A stretch of 64,000 bases of DNA from Garcia nutans (Eukaryota; Streptophyta; Magnoliopsida; Malpighiales; Euphorbiaceae), in assembly GCA_947685225.1 (NCBI GenBank), contig CANTUV010000024.1:28166001-28230000 (forward strand), read 5' to 3'. Made by a program: the position numbers and the translations under genes. Positions 1 through 15,200 of the stretch are shown here, piece after piece; the stretch's first letter is position 1, and every line of letters starts with the position of its first letter. The notes beneath the pieces are model-generated. The model saw only the letters and a list, made by a program, of their open reading frames with translations. It made no database searches and was not told the DNA's origin.

Positions 1-12
1 TTATAAACTCAC

Positions 13-286
13 CTTGATATAAGCAGTGTAATGCCCACTTCCCATGCCACCATAATGGTTAGTTAAAGCATAGAGTTCATAAAGCTGGATTCGAGTGCTA
101 TCCTTGTTGGCTACATAACTTGTCAAATCTAGGTCATGAATAGGAAAGTTGACAAAAGTTTCCAATTTGTGCTTCATTGACCTGCTATACGAGAATCTCT
201 TCAAGTGGATGACCAACACTTCAGGAAGCCTCCACAAGTCAAGCTTCTTACTGGCTTGCCGTCGTTCTTTGCATTGTGGACAGAAC
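13..286 (-). CDS. UBP5: UBP5 exon 12 (catalytic His box)
   Basis: Begins FCPQCKERRQASKKLDLW (second zinc pair) and ends with TNHYGGMGSGHYTAYIK, the USP His box. The donor GTGAGT at 12 shows that at least one further exon lies off the left edge. Confidence 0.92.
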
Positions 287-3200
287 CTTTGTAAGATATA
301 CTCACATTAGTCCTTTACTGTAATTTCATATTCGTGAACTATAAAATACCAAGTCCAATTTTGATACCACTATAAGAAATTGAAGCTACAAAAAGGTAGC
401 AAAAGGGAAGATAAAAGAAATATAGCATTCATCATTCAGATTATTATAAAATTATATGATTTTGTGATATCGAATCCATAAGATAACAAGTAATAATATA
501 GAAAGACTATGCATGAAGGGTCGACCAGCACTTGTTCAGACTATTTGCTAGTGAGAAGAACATAAAAAGTAAGACCACTAACCACATGTCTTCAGGTACC
601 AAGGGCTCTTCACGCAGAAAAGCTTCAAGACAGGTGTACAACGACAGAGGTTCAATACGAGCTTTCTTATTTACAGGTCCATATCTGAGAACTTCAGGCA
701 AGTTTTCCAAGTAATGCGTATCATACTTCCGCAAGAGTTCCTGTGACCAATCTACATATACTACAATTGATCTTGCAGACGAGGAAAATCTAATGGCCTT
801 CCCTTCTCCCACTGATAGATCAATGCATGCATTACTTTCATCAACCAACTGAAGAGGTAGTCTCGATAATGTCACTGCCTTGGTACTATTACTGACCTTG
901 GTCAAAGAATCTGATACAAGATCACTACATGTTTCACCAGAACTATTGTCATGGCAAGCATCTGATGCTGGCACCAAAGTATTGGGATCAGCACCAATGC
1001 CAGCATGTCTCAAACTCTCAGCTCTTACAAATGGGAAGAGCATTTTGTGAACTACACTCTGTATGTCACCTCTTGTAGTTAAATCATCAGAAGGGATTAA
1101 AGATAGAAGAGGTGTACCATAAGGTTTCCACTGTGATGTAATTTGGGTGTCATTTGTTTCCCTGCCATATAGCATTGACAGATAAAATTACTCACGTAAA
1201 GTTACATAAGGAAGAAAATCAGAAATGATCATAACACAATACCACTCTAAACTAGTAGATGTAAATGGTTATGATCAGTGCAAGACATACAAATCCAGAA
1301 GCACAATACATACCTTTCTTGATGGCGATGAATCAACCTAAGCAGAAGTGTTTTCTTTACCAACTTTGGAATCTTGTAGGCAGCAAGATGATCATCATCT
1401 TTGATTGTGGACAAAGATATCAAAGGGTCTTCTAGAAACCTTTGGAATAAATGGTTTTTTACCTGTTAACAACATATTAAATAAGTTAGCCTACTTAGAC
1501 ACATATCTATGATTCCATTAACAAAAGAGTGATAATATTATGAACCTCAGCAAGTTTAAGGTCTTCATTGTTCTTTAAGGAACAAGAATTGCTAAGTGCT
1601 TGGATCAAGTCCCGACACCGCCCCTGCTTTGGAACAGTCACTGTGCACGCAGATGGCAGGGCACTCCCATCACAAGTGAAAACTGTAACTGTAATAGACC
1701 GTGTAGTGGTGGATTGGAGGGGCAAAGAGAGGTACATGAATGGATCAAATGTTACAGATACTTTATTACACACTGGGCAAACCAGAGTTGACTTGTATTG
1801 GCCCTGTCCGACAGTGGTGTCAAATATATAAAAATAGAAATAAGTTCAGGAATTGTACAAACTGATATACAGGAAATTAATTGGTTTCTAAGTAAATAAA
1901 AATTCACCATCCTTCATATGAAACAACAAACACCATTCTTCTTGACTGAGGGTATGCCAAAAACAAATTAATAAGAACCAAAGGCTAATAATTTGGAGCC
2001 AACGCAACAAATTTAAACAATATTGCAAAACAAGAGCAAGGGATGGGAATGCACTAAAGAATTCTTCATCAAATGGCAGCCTAGCGCACAAACACTCCAA
2101 CAACGCACAAGTCCAGGGAAGGGTCGGGACCACGAGGTTATTGTACGCAACCTCCTCTTGCAGTTGCAAGAGGCTGTTTCCCCTACTAAAACTCATGACC
2201 TTAGGTCACGCGATGACAATACTTATTATTACGCTAAGGCTCCCCTTCTCAAGAGTTCTTCACCAAAAATGTAAAATCACATGAAACAAAAATTACATCA
2301 TTGTATCTGACTGGGTACATTAATAAAAGACTAGTTACAAATACCAAAAATGCCAATCTGTCAATTATCATGTAGAACACATTTTCAAGAGCAGTTTCAA
2401 AGAAATCCTTCACTTGCAACATTTAAATTTGTACAATGTAAATACACAAAACATAAGGACATAATTTTTTGGAGTATATATTTCTCAGACCTTATTATAA
2501 AACAACATTAAAATGTGGTGAAGTCTGTATTTGATATATACTTCTACCATCAATAATGCTGAAAGACACAATTACTTTGATAATAAATTATTCCATTCAC
2601 AATTGAATACCAAAATGCTAAACATTGCAATAGGAAAGCCTTTTATTCCCCCGGCTAGTACATCAAAATGTCACAGTATCAACTCCTTCAGTTTAATAGC
2701 AACTCTCTTAGGCACTTTTTTCAGATTCCTTTGGAATAATCAACATCAATTTGATAACAATAAGATAGGTTGTCTCATTGATCAAGGAAAAAAATTATGA
2801 AAAATATCCCTAGGGTCTTTAGGCATGCCCAAAATGACAAACTTACTGGATTTCAATAGAAATTTAATAGAAATTTGCTTGCTTATTCCCTCAAGCAGAT
2901 TGAGTTTAAATAGACTGAAGTATCTCACAAATTTGGGACTAAATTCCTAAATTACAGCCCTAATTGATGCCCATTGTCTCCTAATTATGGATGACAATTA
3001 CAGCCTGAATTGGCTCCCTAATTGATGACTAATTTGTCTCCTAATGATGGCCGTTTGTCTTCTAATTATGGCTGATAATTACAGCCTTAATTAGCTCCCT
3101 AATTGATGGTTATTTACAGCTATCTTACAGCAGTATAGTCAATTAATTACAATAGTATACTAACATCCCCCCTCAAATTGATGCTGGGCGATCAAGAAGC

Positions 3201-6200
3201 ATCAATTTGCCCACGAGAAATTGATGACGCTCTCTTGTCATAGATTTTGTGAACACATAGGCAATTTGAAGAGCAGTGGAGACATGTGGAATAGAAATGA
3301 TGCCAGTATCTATGGCCTCTCGAATAGAATAACAGTCGACTTCGATATGTTTGGTGCGTTCATGAAAAACTGGATTTGTAGCAATTTGTACGGCACTAGT
3401 GTTGTCAGCATGCAGAGAAGTAGAATGAGGCTGAGGAAATCCAATTTCAATAAGTAACCCACGTAACCAAACAATCTCTGAGCAAGCGGCGGACATAGCC
3501 CGATATTCAGACTCAATAGAAGATTTTGAAATACAGTCTTGTTTCTTACTTTTCCAAGATATCAAAGAATCGCCAAGAAACATACACCAACCTGTTATAG
3601 AGCGTCGAGTGTCTGAACAACCGGCCCAATCAGCATCACTGTAAGCAATAAGGCGTATGGGAGAGCCAGTAGGAAAGAATAAACCCCGAGAAGATGTGCC
3701 AAGGAGATAGCGAATGATTCGACGAACTGCCACCAAAGTGACGTGGAGTACTCATGAATTGACTGACTTGCTGAACTGCAAAAGAAATATCGGGCCTTGT
3801 AATAGTTAGATAATTCAAACTGCCAACTAATTGCCGATAAAGAGATGGATCAGGAAGAAGATCTCCGTCTTGACTATGATACTTGACGTTTAATTCCAAA
3901 GGAGTATCAACCGGGGATGAATCTTGAAGGCCCGCTGAAGTAATCAAATCTGTAGTATATTTGTGTTGATGCAAAAATATCCCAGAAGAATCATGGTGAA
4001 CTTCCAACCCTAAGAAATATGTAAGTGGACCAAGATCCTTCATTTTAAAAGAAGTTTGAAGAGATTGTTGGAGATTGAGGATCGTTGATGTATTAGTGCC
4101 AGTGATAATAATGTCATCTACATAAACAAGAAATAGGACAAAACCAACATAACTCTTATGAAGGAACAAAGAGGAGTCATATTTACTTTGCACAAATGAA
4201 AACTGAAGTAAGGTAGATCGAAACTTGTCAAACCAGGCACGTGGAGCTTGTTTGAGTACATACAAAGATTTTTTTAACTTACACACATGTGTTGAAGGTG
4301 AGGAAGTCAAACCTGGTGGTAGTGTCATATAAATATCTTCTTTAAGATCACCATGAAGAAAAGCATTTTTGACATCCATTTGATGAAGAGGCCAACCCTG
4401 AGAAGCAGCAATTGCAATAATTGTACGGACGGTAGTCATTTTTGCAACTGGAGCAAAAGTCTCCTCATAGTCCATTCCGTACTCTTGCTTATTGCCAAGA
4501 GCAACCAATCGGGCCTTATATCGATCCAAAGTTCCATCATAACGAAGCTTGACTGAATAAACCCATTTACATCCAATGGGCTCAACATTTGGAGGGCAAG
4601 GAAGAATTTCCCATGTATGATTGTCGTGAAGAGCTTGAAGTTCGTCCTGCATTGCTTTTTGCCAACATTCATTCTTGGAAGCTTATGAGTAACAAGATGG
4701 AACAGAAATATCAGATAAAGTGGCAGAATATCCAGAAGGATGATCAGAAAAACCATACCGTCGTGGAGGTCGAGATACTCTGGTAGATCGACGAAGAGTA
4801 GATTCAGGAGAATCAGACATAGATGATGGATCAGTCTCGGAAAGGGGCACCGTTGGTTGACGCCTTTCATACACAAATCCAGGTTTAAACAGAGTAGGAA
4901 CAATTGGTAAATCCTCAAAATTGGAAGAATAGGAGAAGTAGAATGAGACTCAGCAAGATTAGAAAAGAAATATTTATGCTCAAAGAAAATAACGTTTCGA
5001 GAAATACGAAATTTGTTAGAAGTTGAATCATAGCAAACAAAACACTTTTGAGAAGAATTATAACCCATAAATGCACATTTAATAGATTGAGCTGAAAGTT
5101 TATGACGTTCATGAGAAGGTAGATGAACAAAACAAACACAACCAAATGTGTGTAAATCATGATAATTAGGATATTGATGATACAAACGAAAATATGGGGA
5201 GTCAAGATTTAATACCTGAGAAGGCATTCGATTAATGAGATAAGTTGCAGTAGATAAGGCTTCAACCCAAAACTTAGATGGAACAGAAGATTCGATTAAC
5301 AAAGTTCGGGTTACATCCAAAAGATGACGATTTTTACGCTCCGCAACTCCATTTTGTTGCGGTGTATAAGGACATGAACATTGCGAGACAATGCCTTTCT
5401 CACGTAGAAAATTTTGAAATTCATGAGACATATATTCTCCTCCAGAATCAGATCGTAATACTTTAATACAAGTAGAAAACTGAGTCTCAACATAGGCCCA
5501 AAAAGTCTTGAAAACAGAATATACATCAGATTTAGAATGAAAGAAGTATACCCATGTATATCTACTGTAATCATCAATAAATGTTACAAAGTACTTGTAT
5601 TGAGCATGAGAAATAACAGGGGTAATACCCCAGACATCACTATGAATTATATCAAAACATTTGACAGCACGACTACCATTAGAAGGAAAAGGAAGAGTTT
5701 TGCTTTTACCGAGTTTACATATGGAACAATCAAAAGGAACCTTAGCAAAGAGTTCTTTATTGCCCAAGAAACCAGAATTCGATAAATGAGACAAAATAAC
5801 AGGATTAGGATGACTTAAACGTCTATGTCATAGTTCACTCTTACTAATAACAGTAGTACAAAATGAAGAAATACGAGGAATGGAAAATAGAAGTGGAAAT
5901 AGTCTCCCAACTTTAGGCCCCTTTACGATTACTGTCCCCGATGCCTGATCCTGCACAAGACAAATGCACATCATAATTGTTATCTACTAACTGACCAACC
6001 GAAATAAACTTAGTTGAGAGCTTTGGAGATATAAAAACGTTGTTGAAACATGGTTTAAGATCTCCAATCTCAGTAATAGATATTATACTACCATTTGCAA
6101 TCTGAATTTCAGTTGAACCATGATACTTGCGAACATTATTAAGCATGCTAGATGTGTTTGTCATATGATTTGAGGCGGCAGAATCAACAAGCCAAAGTTG

Positions 6201-9200
6201 AGAGGGGGAGGTATTTTTACCTTGTAGTCCTAAGGCAGAGAAGGCTGAAATAATCATTTGTTACACCATTTCTGGAGTAAGAATCACAGGTTCAACAGCT
6301 GAAGAGGGAGTTGTAGAAATTGTTGGAGCAGCAAAATGAGTGGAATTATTCATTGCAATTGGGGCAGCATTCGCTTTTCGGTTTTGAGGCCGTGTAGGAC
6401 ACTCCTTTATGACATGTTCTGATTGTTTGCAATAATTACAAAACTTCTTTCCACAATTGGCAGCAATATGCCCATAATCTTTGCAGGAATAACACTGAAT
6501 TCTACTCATATTCCGACCCTTTCCTCTCCCTTAGGCAGCAAAAGCAACCTTGACAGTATTTTCTTGTTGGAGAGAGTTTTGAGTGAGAAGACGCTGTTCT
6601 TCGCGAAGTCGAACATCTAAAGAAGGTGAAGGAACACGACTCATTAAATTTGAGCGAAGTGTCAAATTCAGACCTCAACTTCATTAAGAATTGATCTCTT
6701 TTGCTTTGCTCATAAATTTCTTGAATTACAAAGAGAGATGCTGCAGGTATTTTAGCATAAATAGTGTCAGTAAACTCAGCCCATAAATTCTGAAAACCAA
6801 AATAATATTCTTGAATGGAGAGATTTCCTTGGAAATAATTAGCAATATCACTCTCCAATTGAAAACGTCGTGCAACATTGTCTTGATTGTAAACCTTTTT
6901 TAAGTAATCCCACATGACTTTTGCAATTTTAGAAGACCTCAGATTAGGAGCAATAAGAGGGTCGACTGACCCCAGAATCCATGTCATTACTCTTGCATCT
7001 TTAACTTTCCAGTGAAGCAACTCCGTATCATCTTTAGGAGCTAGATCACTTCCATCTATATGGCCCAATAGTTCTTTTCCTATAACAAAGAGCTGGAACT
7101 GAAATTCCCATGAGTAATTTTTTCCGGTGAAACGAACATGAAAACTCTCAACTGCGTTTGAAGTGGCCATCTCGAATAGCACAAGGAGACCAGAAATGCA
7201 AAATTAATAATAACAAAACCAAGAGCAGGTCAATCAGAAGAAGCAGCAAACCCACCAAGACGAAAATCCTACAGCCAGAAAGTTGCAGGATAGAAAAAAT
7301 CCACCAGGTTCTAAAGCAAGAGAACCTCCAAATAGAAATTCAGAATTTCTATGACCGAGAGTTCATCAAAGATATGAACTAAACAAGAAACCAGAAGTAA
7401 AAATAGCAGCAGAAACAGAAGCTGCAGAATCAGAGGCAGCAGAACCTGCACTTTGTTCTTCAAAAGAAAACAAAGCTGAAACTCATAAAAGAACAACTCC
7501 AAAATTGCCTAACTATGGCTCTAATACCATGACAAACTTACTGGATTTCAATAGAATTTTAATAGAAATTTGCTTGCTTATTCCCTCAAGCAGATTGGGT
7601 TTAAATAGACTGAAGTATTTTACAAATTTGGGACTAAATTCCTAAATTACAGCCCTAATTGATGCCCATTGTCTCCTAATTATGGATGACAATTACAGCC
7701 TGAATTGGCTCCCTAATTGATGCCTAATTTGTCTCCTAATTATGGCTGTTTGTCTTCTAATTATGGCTGATAATTACAGCCTTAATTAGCTCCCTAATTG
7801 ATGGTTATTTACAACTATCTTACAGCAGTATAGTCAATTAATTACAATAATATACTAACACAAAATTCCTTGAGAACTTTCCGCAAATAACCTAAAAAAA
7901 ACCTGCAAGAAAAACACAAGCCCAAAGACTTTCTGCCAAAACCACTCCAATTAAAAAACAAAGAAATGTCCCTACCGTCTATGCATACCCAACCTTGCGA
8001 AAAGATAATTCCAAATATACCAAACTATCTCATAATATAGAAAGATCTGAGGATCTGCTAAAAATTTTTGAAACACGTGACATACTAAATTACTAATCTT
8101 AAGATAAAACCTTGTGCCTCTTCTGCTGCAACCAGTCATTAGTATTTACCTTATGAGGAACTGCAGACTAAAAATCCTCCCATCTGTCCAAGGTGCCAAA
8201 CAAAAGGGGTCCAAAAGAATAGACAAATATCATTCTATCATTTCCTTTTTACCAATATTTTTTTAAAGAGATGGAGATCCCAATAGAATGTATTATATTC
8301 ATTAAAAAAAGAACAGGAAAGAAAACTGACACCTATCATGGTGCAAAATCAAAATTTTAAAAGATGGAAAATCAGATTACCACAAAATCTTGACAACAGC
8401 AGATAACTTCCAAAAAACAATTAAAAACTTGACAAGATTACTTTCTAGTAAGCACTAACACATAGTAAAAAGATTTTAATTTGCACAACCCTCAAGTTCA
8501 GTAAAAAGAGGTCACTATCCATCTTATACTAATTCTTGTAATTATACTGCAGATTTTAGCAGTCAATATAGCAGCTCCTTTTCAGTCACCTGAGATACTG
8601 TGGGAGCTGATCTACATTATATACAACTTTGCCTAAAAGATCTCACATACATTAGAAGTTAGGATCAGCGCTGCCCGATTCACGTTGCCAAAAAGTGTTA
8701 TTTCTATCTACAACTTCATGCAAGCCAAACACAAGTCACTGGTTGAATGCGAAGCTGTGCTGTAAGTTAGGAACAAACAGACACAGGTGGTTGTGAATGA
8801 ACATATGACATGAAAACTTCATTTTCCATGTGCTATATATCATTTTGTTCTACCATTACCACCACCATCTATGTCAAATAGTCTATCACAAGACCACACA
8901 GTTCTAGCACGTACAGCTGTCCCAAAAATTTGAGTTCTAACAAGCAAAAAATTATTGCAATAGTACCAACACATGAACCCAAGATCCAAAAAATTATCCT
9001 ATACGCTTCAAGCCTTCAAAATGTTAGACTCTATTTGAATCCCCACAATCTGGGACAAGCCATGTTCACAAACTGTATGCATTACTAATTTTTTACTGAG
9101 AAAATTCCAATGGTAATTATTAAATTATGCTCCAAGCAATATAAAATAATGAAGACCTAGTGATGCGCCGGTCAGAAAAACTGAACTAGTTAAAGTAAAA

Positions 9201-12200
9201 ATAGCTAAAAGAGGCAGGGGTAGACTTAAAATAACTTGAACAAAAGGGATACAAAATGATCTTACTATTTTAAATTTATCAAAAAAGATAGCCGTAAATC
9301 GAATTAAGTGAAAAAGAAGAATCCATATAACCGACCCCAATTAACTTGGGATTAAAGCTTTATTATTTTTGTATGCTCCCAGCAATATTGTAACTCTAAA
9401 AATGTGAAGAATCCAGTATTTTGATATGTATCCCTCAAAAGTTTGTGGAGTCTCACAATTAAACAAGGAAAAAAAAAGAGGCAAAAGCAACCAACACAAT
9501 GAAACAAAATTGTCAGATAGGAGTAAACAATTACACAGACAACAATGAAATGGCAGATAAATTGTTAAATGCATTTAAATACACAACATAATTCATCATA
9601 GATTATTAGCAGATATTATGCCAGAATTCCAATGTTCATAAAATCTTTAAGGTTTTGAAGTATAAACATAGTACTCACTTGGCACACATCAACAATTATA
9701 GAATCATTACGAGCAATGTGATTCGCCCAGTATTCATCAGCAACTTCTTCATCTGGACAACCGTCAGCATCTCTAGACTTTATATAAGGTTTGTATTTTA
9801 CACGATTCAAATCTTCATGAAGACCATCCAGAAGAAATGCTAAAAGCTCCTGAGACAACAATAAAATTTTGAAGTAAGAAGAGAAAGAAACTCAAAGAGC
9901 TAGTGAAGGATTCATTTTCACTTGTGAACCTGAGAATCATGCTGATTGTAGCCACTAAATTGAGGAGCAAAACGAGCTAGCTTTGCTTTAAATTGGCGAG
10001 GATGAACTGGTGTACGCCCAGGTGCCCATAGCTTTCGGAGTAACTCACCAAATGCTATTGCCAACTCACCCTAAACCATGACTAGATAATATCAATAGAT
10101 TTAAGATGATAATGATATAATCATATTAAACTACTTTAAGAATAGCTACTAAAACTTTTCATGCCCAATAATAGAAACAATATCAATCATAATACATTAG
10201 AAAACCATCTATTAAAATAGCATTCATACACAAAGGCATGTAACTTCACATCTCAAGGTTAGGTCTATATAGAAAAATAGTAGAATTCTATAGCAATTTT
10301 CTTAAATTTTTTAGGGTTGTCTCAGGAGGACCATTTTCTACAATTATCACTAGGGGGAGGACCATTTTCTTAAATTTTTTTAGCTTCCACTTGATTATTG
10401 AGTTGCTCGATATAAAAGTTATTTGTTCATGGAAAGAATAAAACCAAACCCTAAAAGTTCTTTAAGGGAGTGTTTTTAACATAGTTTACAAGCTAGCCGA
10501 TGTTGTGTAGCATACAAAGGTTAAAGCAAAGGAATAACCTTTGTGTAGAAGTTTATGCTCAATCTTGTTCACATATTATGAACAGTTTGTGGAAAGTATT
10601 CTCTTGAGAGACTAAATATTCTACTCTGTGGTTTAGACATGAAAATCATTTCGAAAACAAGAATGCAACAACAAAACAAAACAAAAGGTAAATATTAAAC
10701 CACCCCTTTCAAGAGGGAATTGTGTAAAATACTCCTATTTACTTGAATTTTGCTTTCTCACCAAGTGAAATCAAGCATTAATTTCAAGTGATAAGATTCT
10801 TGAGGCATTTAAGAGAAAGAAAAACTGGAAATGATGATGCATAGTGTGTAACTTAACATCTTATCCAATGCAACTGCCATAATTAACTCTATAGTATCAC
10901 CTCTATGGTTCACTCATGGGGTTCTTTCCCTTATGAGATCATAAAAATCCAGAAAATGGCTTTCCATTTAAATAAACGGAAATTGTATTCCTTGAAAAAT
11001 TGTTTTAACAAGAAAAACACATTCGCACCAGTTGTCTATGTAATGTAAACCGTGGAAAATGCAGAAATTCCATAATGGGACCTTGAAAGTGTTCTCAAAT
11101 CAAGATGGCAAAAAAGATAATAGAATACATACTGATCTTTAGATTTCAATCGTATATCCAACTTACCACCATGCCTAAGGGGTTTTGCCAATTTATCTCT
11201 TGATGATAATCCTCCCGGAAGTATTTAGCAAATTCAGGAGTATGTACAAGACACTGAATTGCACTATTCATAAAACATGTGTTTCCTAGATTCTGCAACC
11301 CAGTTAGGCCACCATAAGACCCCCTTGTACTGACACCAGAAATCGCACATGTGTTATCTAGCTCCCCACCTTGAGACGTCATGTTTTGACCTTGTGACAA
11401 CTCTGCACTGCAACTTCTAGAAGCACCCTTGCTTGCAGATAAACCTCCTGCAATTGATAAGCTTGACTTAGAAGGTTCTAAAAGAATAGAACTAGCCTCC
11501 TTCTGAGTTCCATTGTCCAGAATAGGATTCGAATAACCACTCAATGCAGTACCATTGACATTGTTAAGGACCTCCACCAGAATCTGCATATATGATTACA
11601 GAAAAAGGAAAGTAAAATGTTAAAATGAAAGGAGTATAATAATATCCAAAAAAAGTTTTGAAAGATTATGAAAGGAACATAACAAAAACAATGCAAATGA
11701 GGTCACATACATGCTATTTACATGAATTTGTTGCATATGTATATGTATACGTTCAACAGTATCATACTTTTGCCATTGCTTTCTGCAAGCATGCCAGTCT
11801 CTTCAAAAGGATGACAGAGACATTGTTTTTGCCTATCAAATTGAAATATGTCCTCCATAATCCAAAAACAATCATAAATTTTGCACAACAGTGCACCAGT
11901 TGTTAGCAATTAAAGTAGTTACATAAAATGAGTGACTCCTACAAGGTATTTTAGAAGATATAGTTGAAAAAGGAAAGAAAAAGGAAATTCGTTGCATGGC
12001 ACACACCCTATCCACTTATCTTTAAACAAAATTGATGTAGTTAAAATGTGGTCTAGCTACGCTGAAAAAGCAGATCAAATCAGGTGTCTCAGTGCACAAG
12101 ACTCCTCACATTGTGAACTCTACAAAGGGCAAGATGCATACAACCTTCCCTTTGCATTACGATTTCTTTCTATGATTTAAACCCATAACCTCCAGTTCAT

Positions 12201-15200
12201 ATGGAGTTGTCTGCAATTGCATAAAAGCTCACCCTCCAGAAAAACTACAAACAGGAAGTTGTTGCACATATCAAATTGTACGAGAGCCATACTTATGAAG
12301 CATAAAATTAAAAATTAAATTCAGCAGAGAAGAACCATAAGCACATCTTAAGATGACCAAATCGAATGAAAAATAGAATTAAAATGTCCCATAAATTATG
12401 GAATGATGTTATGCCGACAAGCAAGTTGATTTCAATCACTCCCTCCTCGTCTCAAAGTCACCCTAAAATAATCCAATTGCTCATTTCATACAACCATATG
12501 AATCTAGATAAAACCTTCTTTTGCTTACCCTTCAATAGACCAAGCACCATGGAATTAGCCCTCTGTTAATTACTCATCAAGAGAAAGCATTTCCAGTAGC
12601 ACACAGAGTCTAATATACAACCAAATATTACCTTCCACTAAGGATGAGCACCGTTTGGTTGAAACTGAAAAATCTATCAAACTTATGCTTTTCAATTTGA
12701 TTTTTTTTTTTTCATGAATTTTGATTTGATTTAATTTTCATTGCAGGAAAAATTACAATAACCGAACCAAACTGAATTAAATATATTTATACATAAATGT
12801 TTGTATATGTTAATAAAAATATATCCTTTTTTATTATATTTTTAAGCTTAAACAGATAATAAGTGCCATACATTCCCAGCTTTAAAACAATAGAAGAAAG
12901 ATGATTATACAAACACATATCCTTATTTATTAATAGTGAAAATAGATTAAAATACATAAAAAGTAAAGCATCTGTGCTATAACTTCGTTTTTCTTTTCAT
13001 ATAAAAGTCATCAAAATAGGACTGGCAGCCAAACTCCAGTACAACGTACATATTGAAGAAACGATGAGAAAAGACACACAGAAAAGGGAGAAGTGCAAAT
13101 AGACAATAATTAAGACTCTTTCTCGTAAGAAAAATAATAGGAGTTGCAACTTGAAGGATAAGTTTCAATTAGACAAATGAAAAGAAACATCCAAGCACCA
13201 ATACACAGTTAAAAGACGTCACTCGCTGAACTTAAAAAACAGTTGGAAAGTGCAAGATGCAGTATTGAGGTCAGTGGAAGGAGTGTTAACATCCAAATCC
13301 TATCAGGGTATGTTTCAAATTACCCACCATTACAAAGATAAAATATCAGAGCCCTTGTCACCAAGCAAGCAATGATGTTGCAGAATCTGAACTTCTATTA
13401 TATTATTACAAGAAATTACAAAACTAAAATCAACTAAATTTACACTACAACTTAAAAAGTACTTATTGCAAGCATAACAGGATGCTAGCAAGCATGAGGT
13501 TGTCATATGAGGTGGTAATTTTGTCTGAAATACATCTTAATTTGCATTGCAGATCTTAGGTTTTGTTAGGGTGGTCTTAATTAAATGGATGGGCAATGCC
13601 TCAGTAACAGGATTTTAATTGTGTATCATTATTATAAGGGAGCAATTTGAGATCATACAATTCTCCATGAATGATTCAAGAATTATATCAAAACTCAGAT
13701 TTGGTTATTGGTTTTCAAAGATTTACCTTTGGTAAATAATTTATTTCTTTTACTATGTTTCTCCATTATAAACTACCACAAATAGAAGGATTGTTATATG
13801 GTTGGTTAAATTCTTCATTTGATTTCAATCTATGTGTTAGCAAGCCCATCCAGGCGTACAAGAGGTTCACCCATGGACAGAAAGCTAAGTAAGTCAAGTC
13901 CAGCAGTTAGCTTCTTTTCTGTTTTGTCTGTCCAGCAGTTAGTTTCTATTCTGTTTTTCTCATGTTCTGCCATGTGTTTGCTTTCCCTAAGTTAGTGGGT
14001 GGTTTACCAATTCCACTAAGGCAGTAACTTCCTTATTTGTAGAGGCAGTTACTTATATTTCTGTATTTAATCTTTCATTTCTGTTAATGAAGGGGAGCTT
14101 GAACTTTCTACAGTTTTTGAGACTTAAACTCAAGAGGTTTTCAGGGTCCCTCTATTGAGCCTGAACGTCTGCAACCATAGGTCGCAGTAAACGCCCTTCG
14201 TCATCCCAATCACCCACCAATCCGTCATCCCATCGCCCCATAACTAGATCCTTATCTAGGGACTGTAATAGATTGGTATCAGAGCCAATAGTTATGGGAG
14301 ACTCAGTTTCAGAACAACTTACCAAACTCCTCAACATTGTCCTAGCCGAGCAGCAAGCCAACCAAGCTCGACAAGAGAAGGTGGACCAAATACAAGCCAA
14401 GCTTGATGCAATGTCTCTGGATTTGGAATCCTGTAAAAGAGGAATGTCTGCCGGTGCTGAAAGTCATTCCAAGGGCCGCAAAGATAAGGGAATTTCTGGT
14501 ATATCTGTTTCTGAATCTACTGGAGGAAACACGATTGTACCAAAATTTACCAAACTTGACTTCCCTCGTTTCAATGGGCTTGAAGACCCCCTGATTTGGT
14601 TAAGCCGCTGCGGTCACTTCTTCCGTCATCAATCCACCACGGAGGAAGAGAAAGTTAGCTTGGCTGCCTATCATTTAGAGGGAGCAGCACAACTTTGGTA
14701 CATGCAATTATTGGAAGATATGCCGGATCCCACGTGGGAGGAGTTCACCCACCAATGTGTTGGGATATTATGGTGATTACCACTCTATTCCCTTAGACCA
14801 GATTAGTAAGAGAGCGAAAATAAATGCGGAATAATAACACAGAATTTGATAACGGAGTTCGGCCAATTATGCCTACGTCTCCGGAGCTGCTGCAGACTTC
14901 TATTAAGGAGAAAATACAATGTGTTTACAAACACTCACAACCCTCACTCAATTATGAACAAGAATTTTTCCTCACAAAATTCTCTCAAAGACACTCTCTT
15001 CTCTTTACTTCTTCAATTTTTGAGGTGTATCTTCCAAATGAAGTGGATGGGTTTATATAGGCTTCAAAAACATGGGTTGGTGAAATTAGTCAATAAATTA
15101 GGCACCTCCATTTTTGACTTTAACAATTCCCCAAATTTAGGCACCTCCACTTTTGACAATGTCCTAAATTAGGCACCTCCATTTTTGACAATCCCCTTAA

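Noticed and set aside
1888..2196. A 102-codon minus-strand ORF in UBP5 intron 8
   Set aside because: It reads through the SINE body and its flanks. The translation has no gene-like features.
7866..8250. A possible LINE ORF2 tail on the minus strand
   Set aside because: A few residues looked suggestive, but no conserved motif or frame could be supported.
14824..15172. Repeated 78- and 108-codon ORFs in the Copia LTRs
   Set aside because: They lie in LTR non-coding sequence, antisense to the element, and are identical only because the LTRs are.
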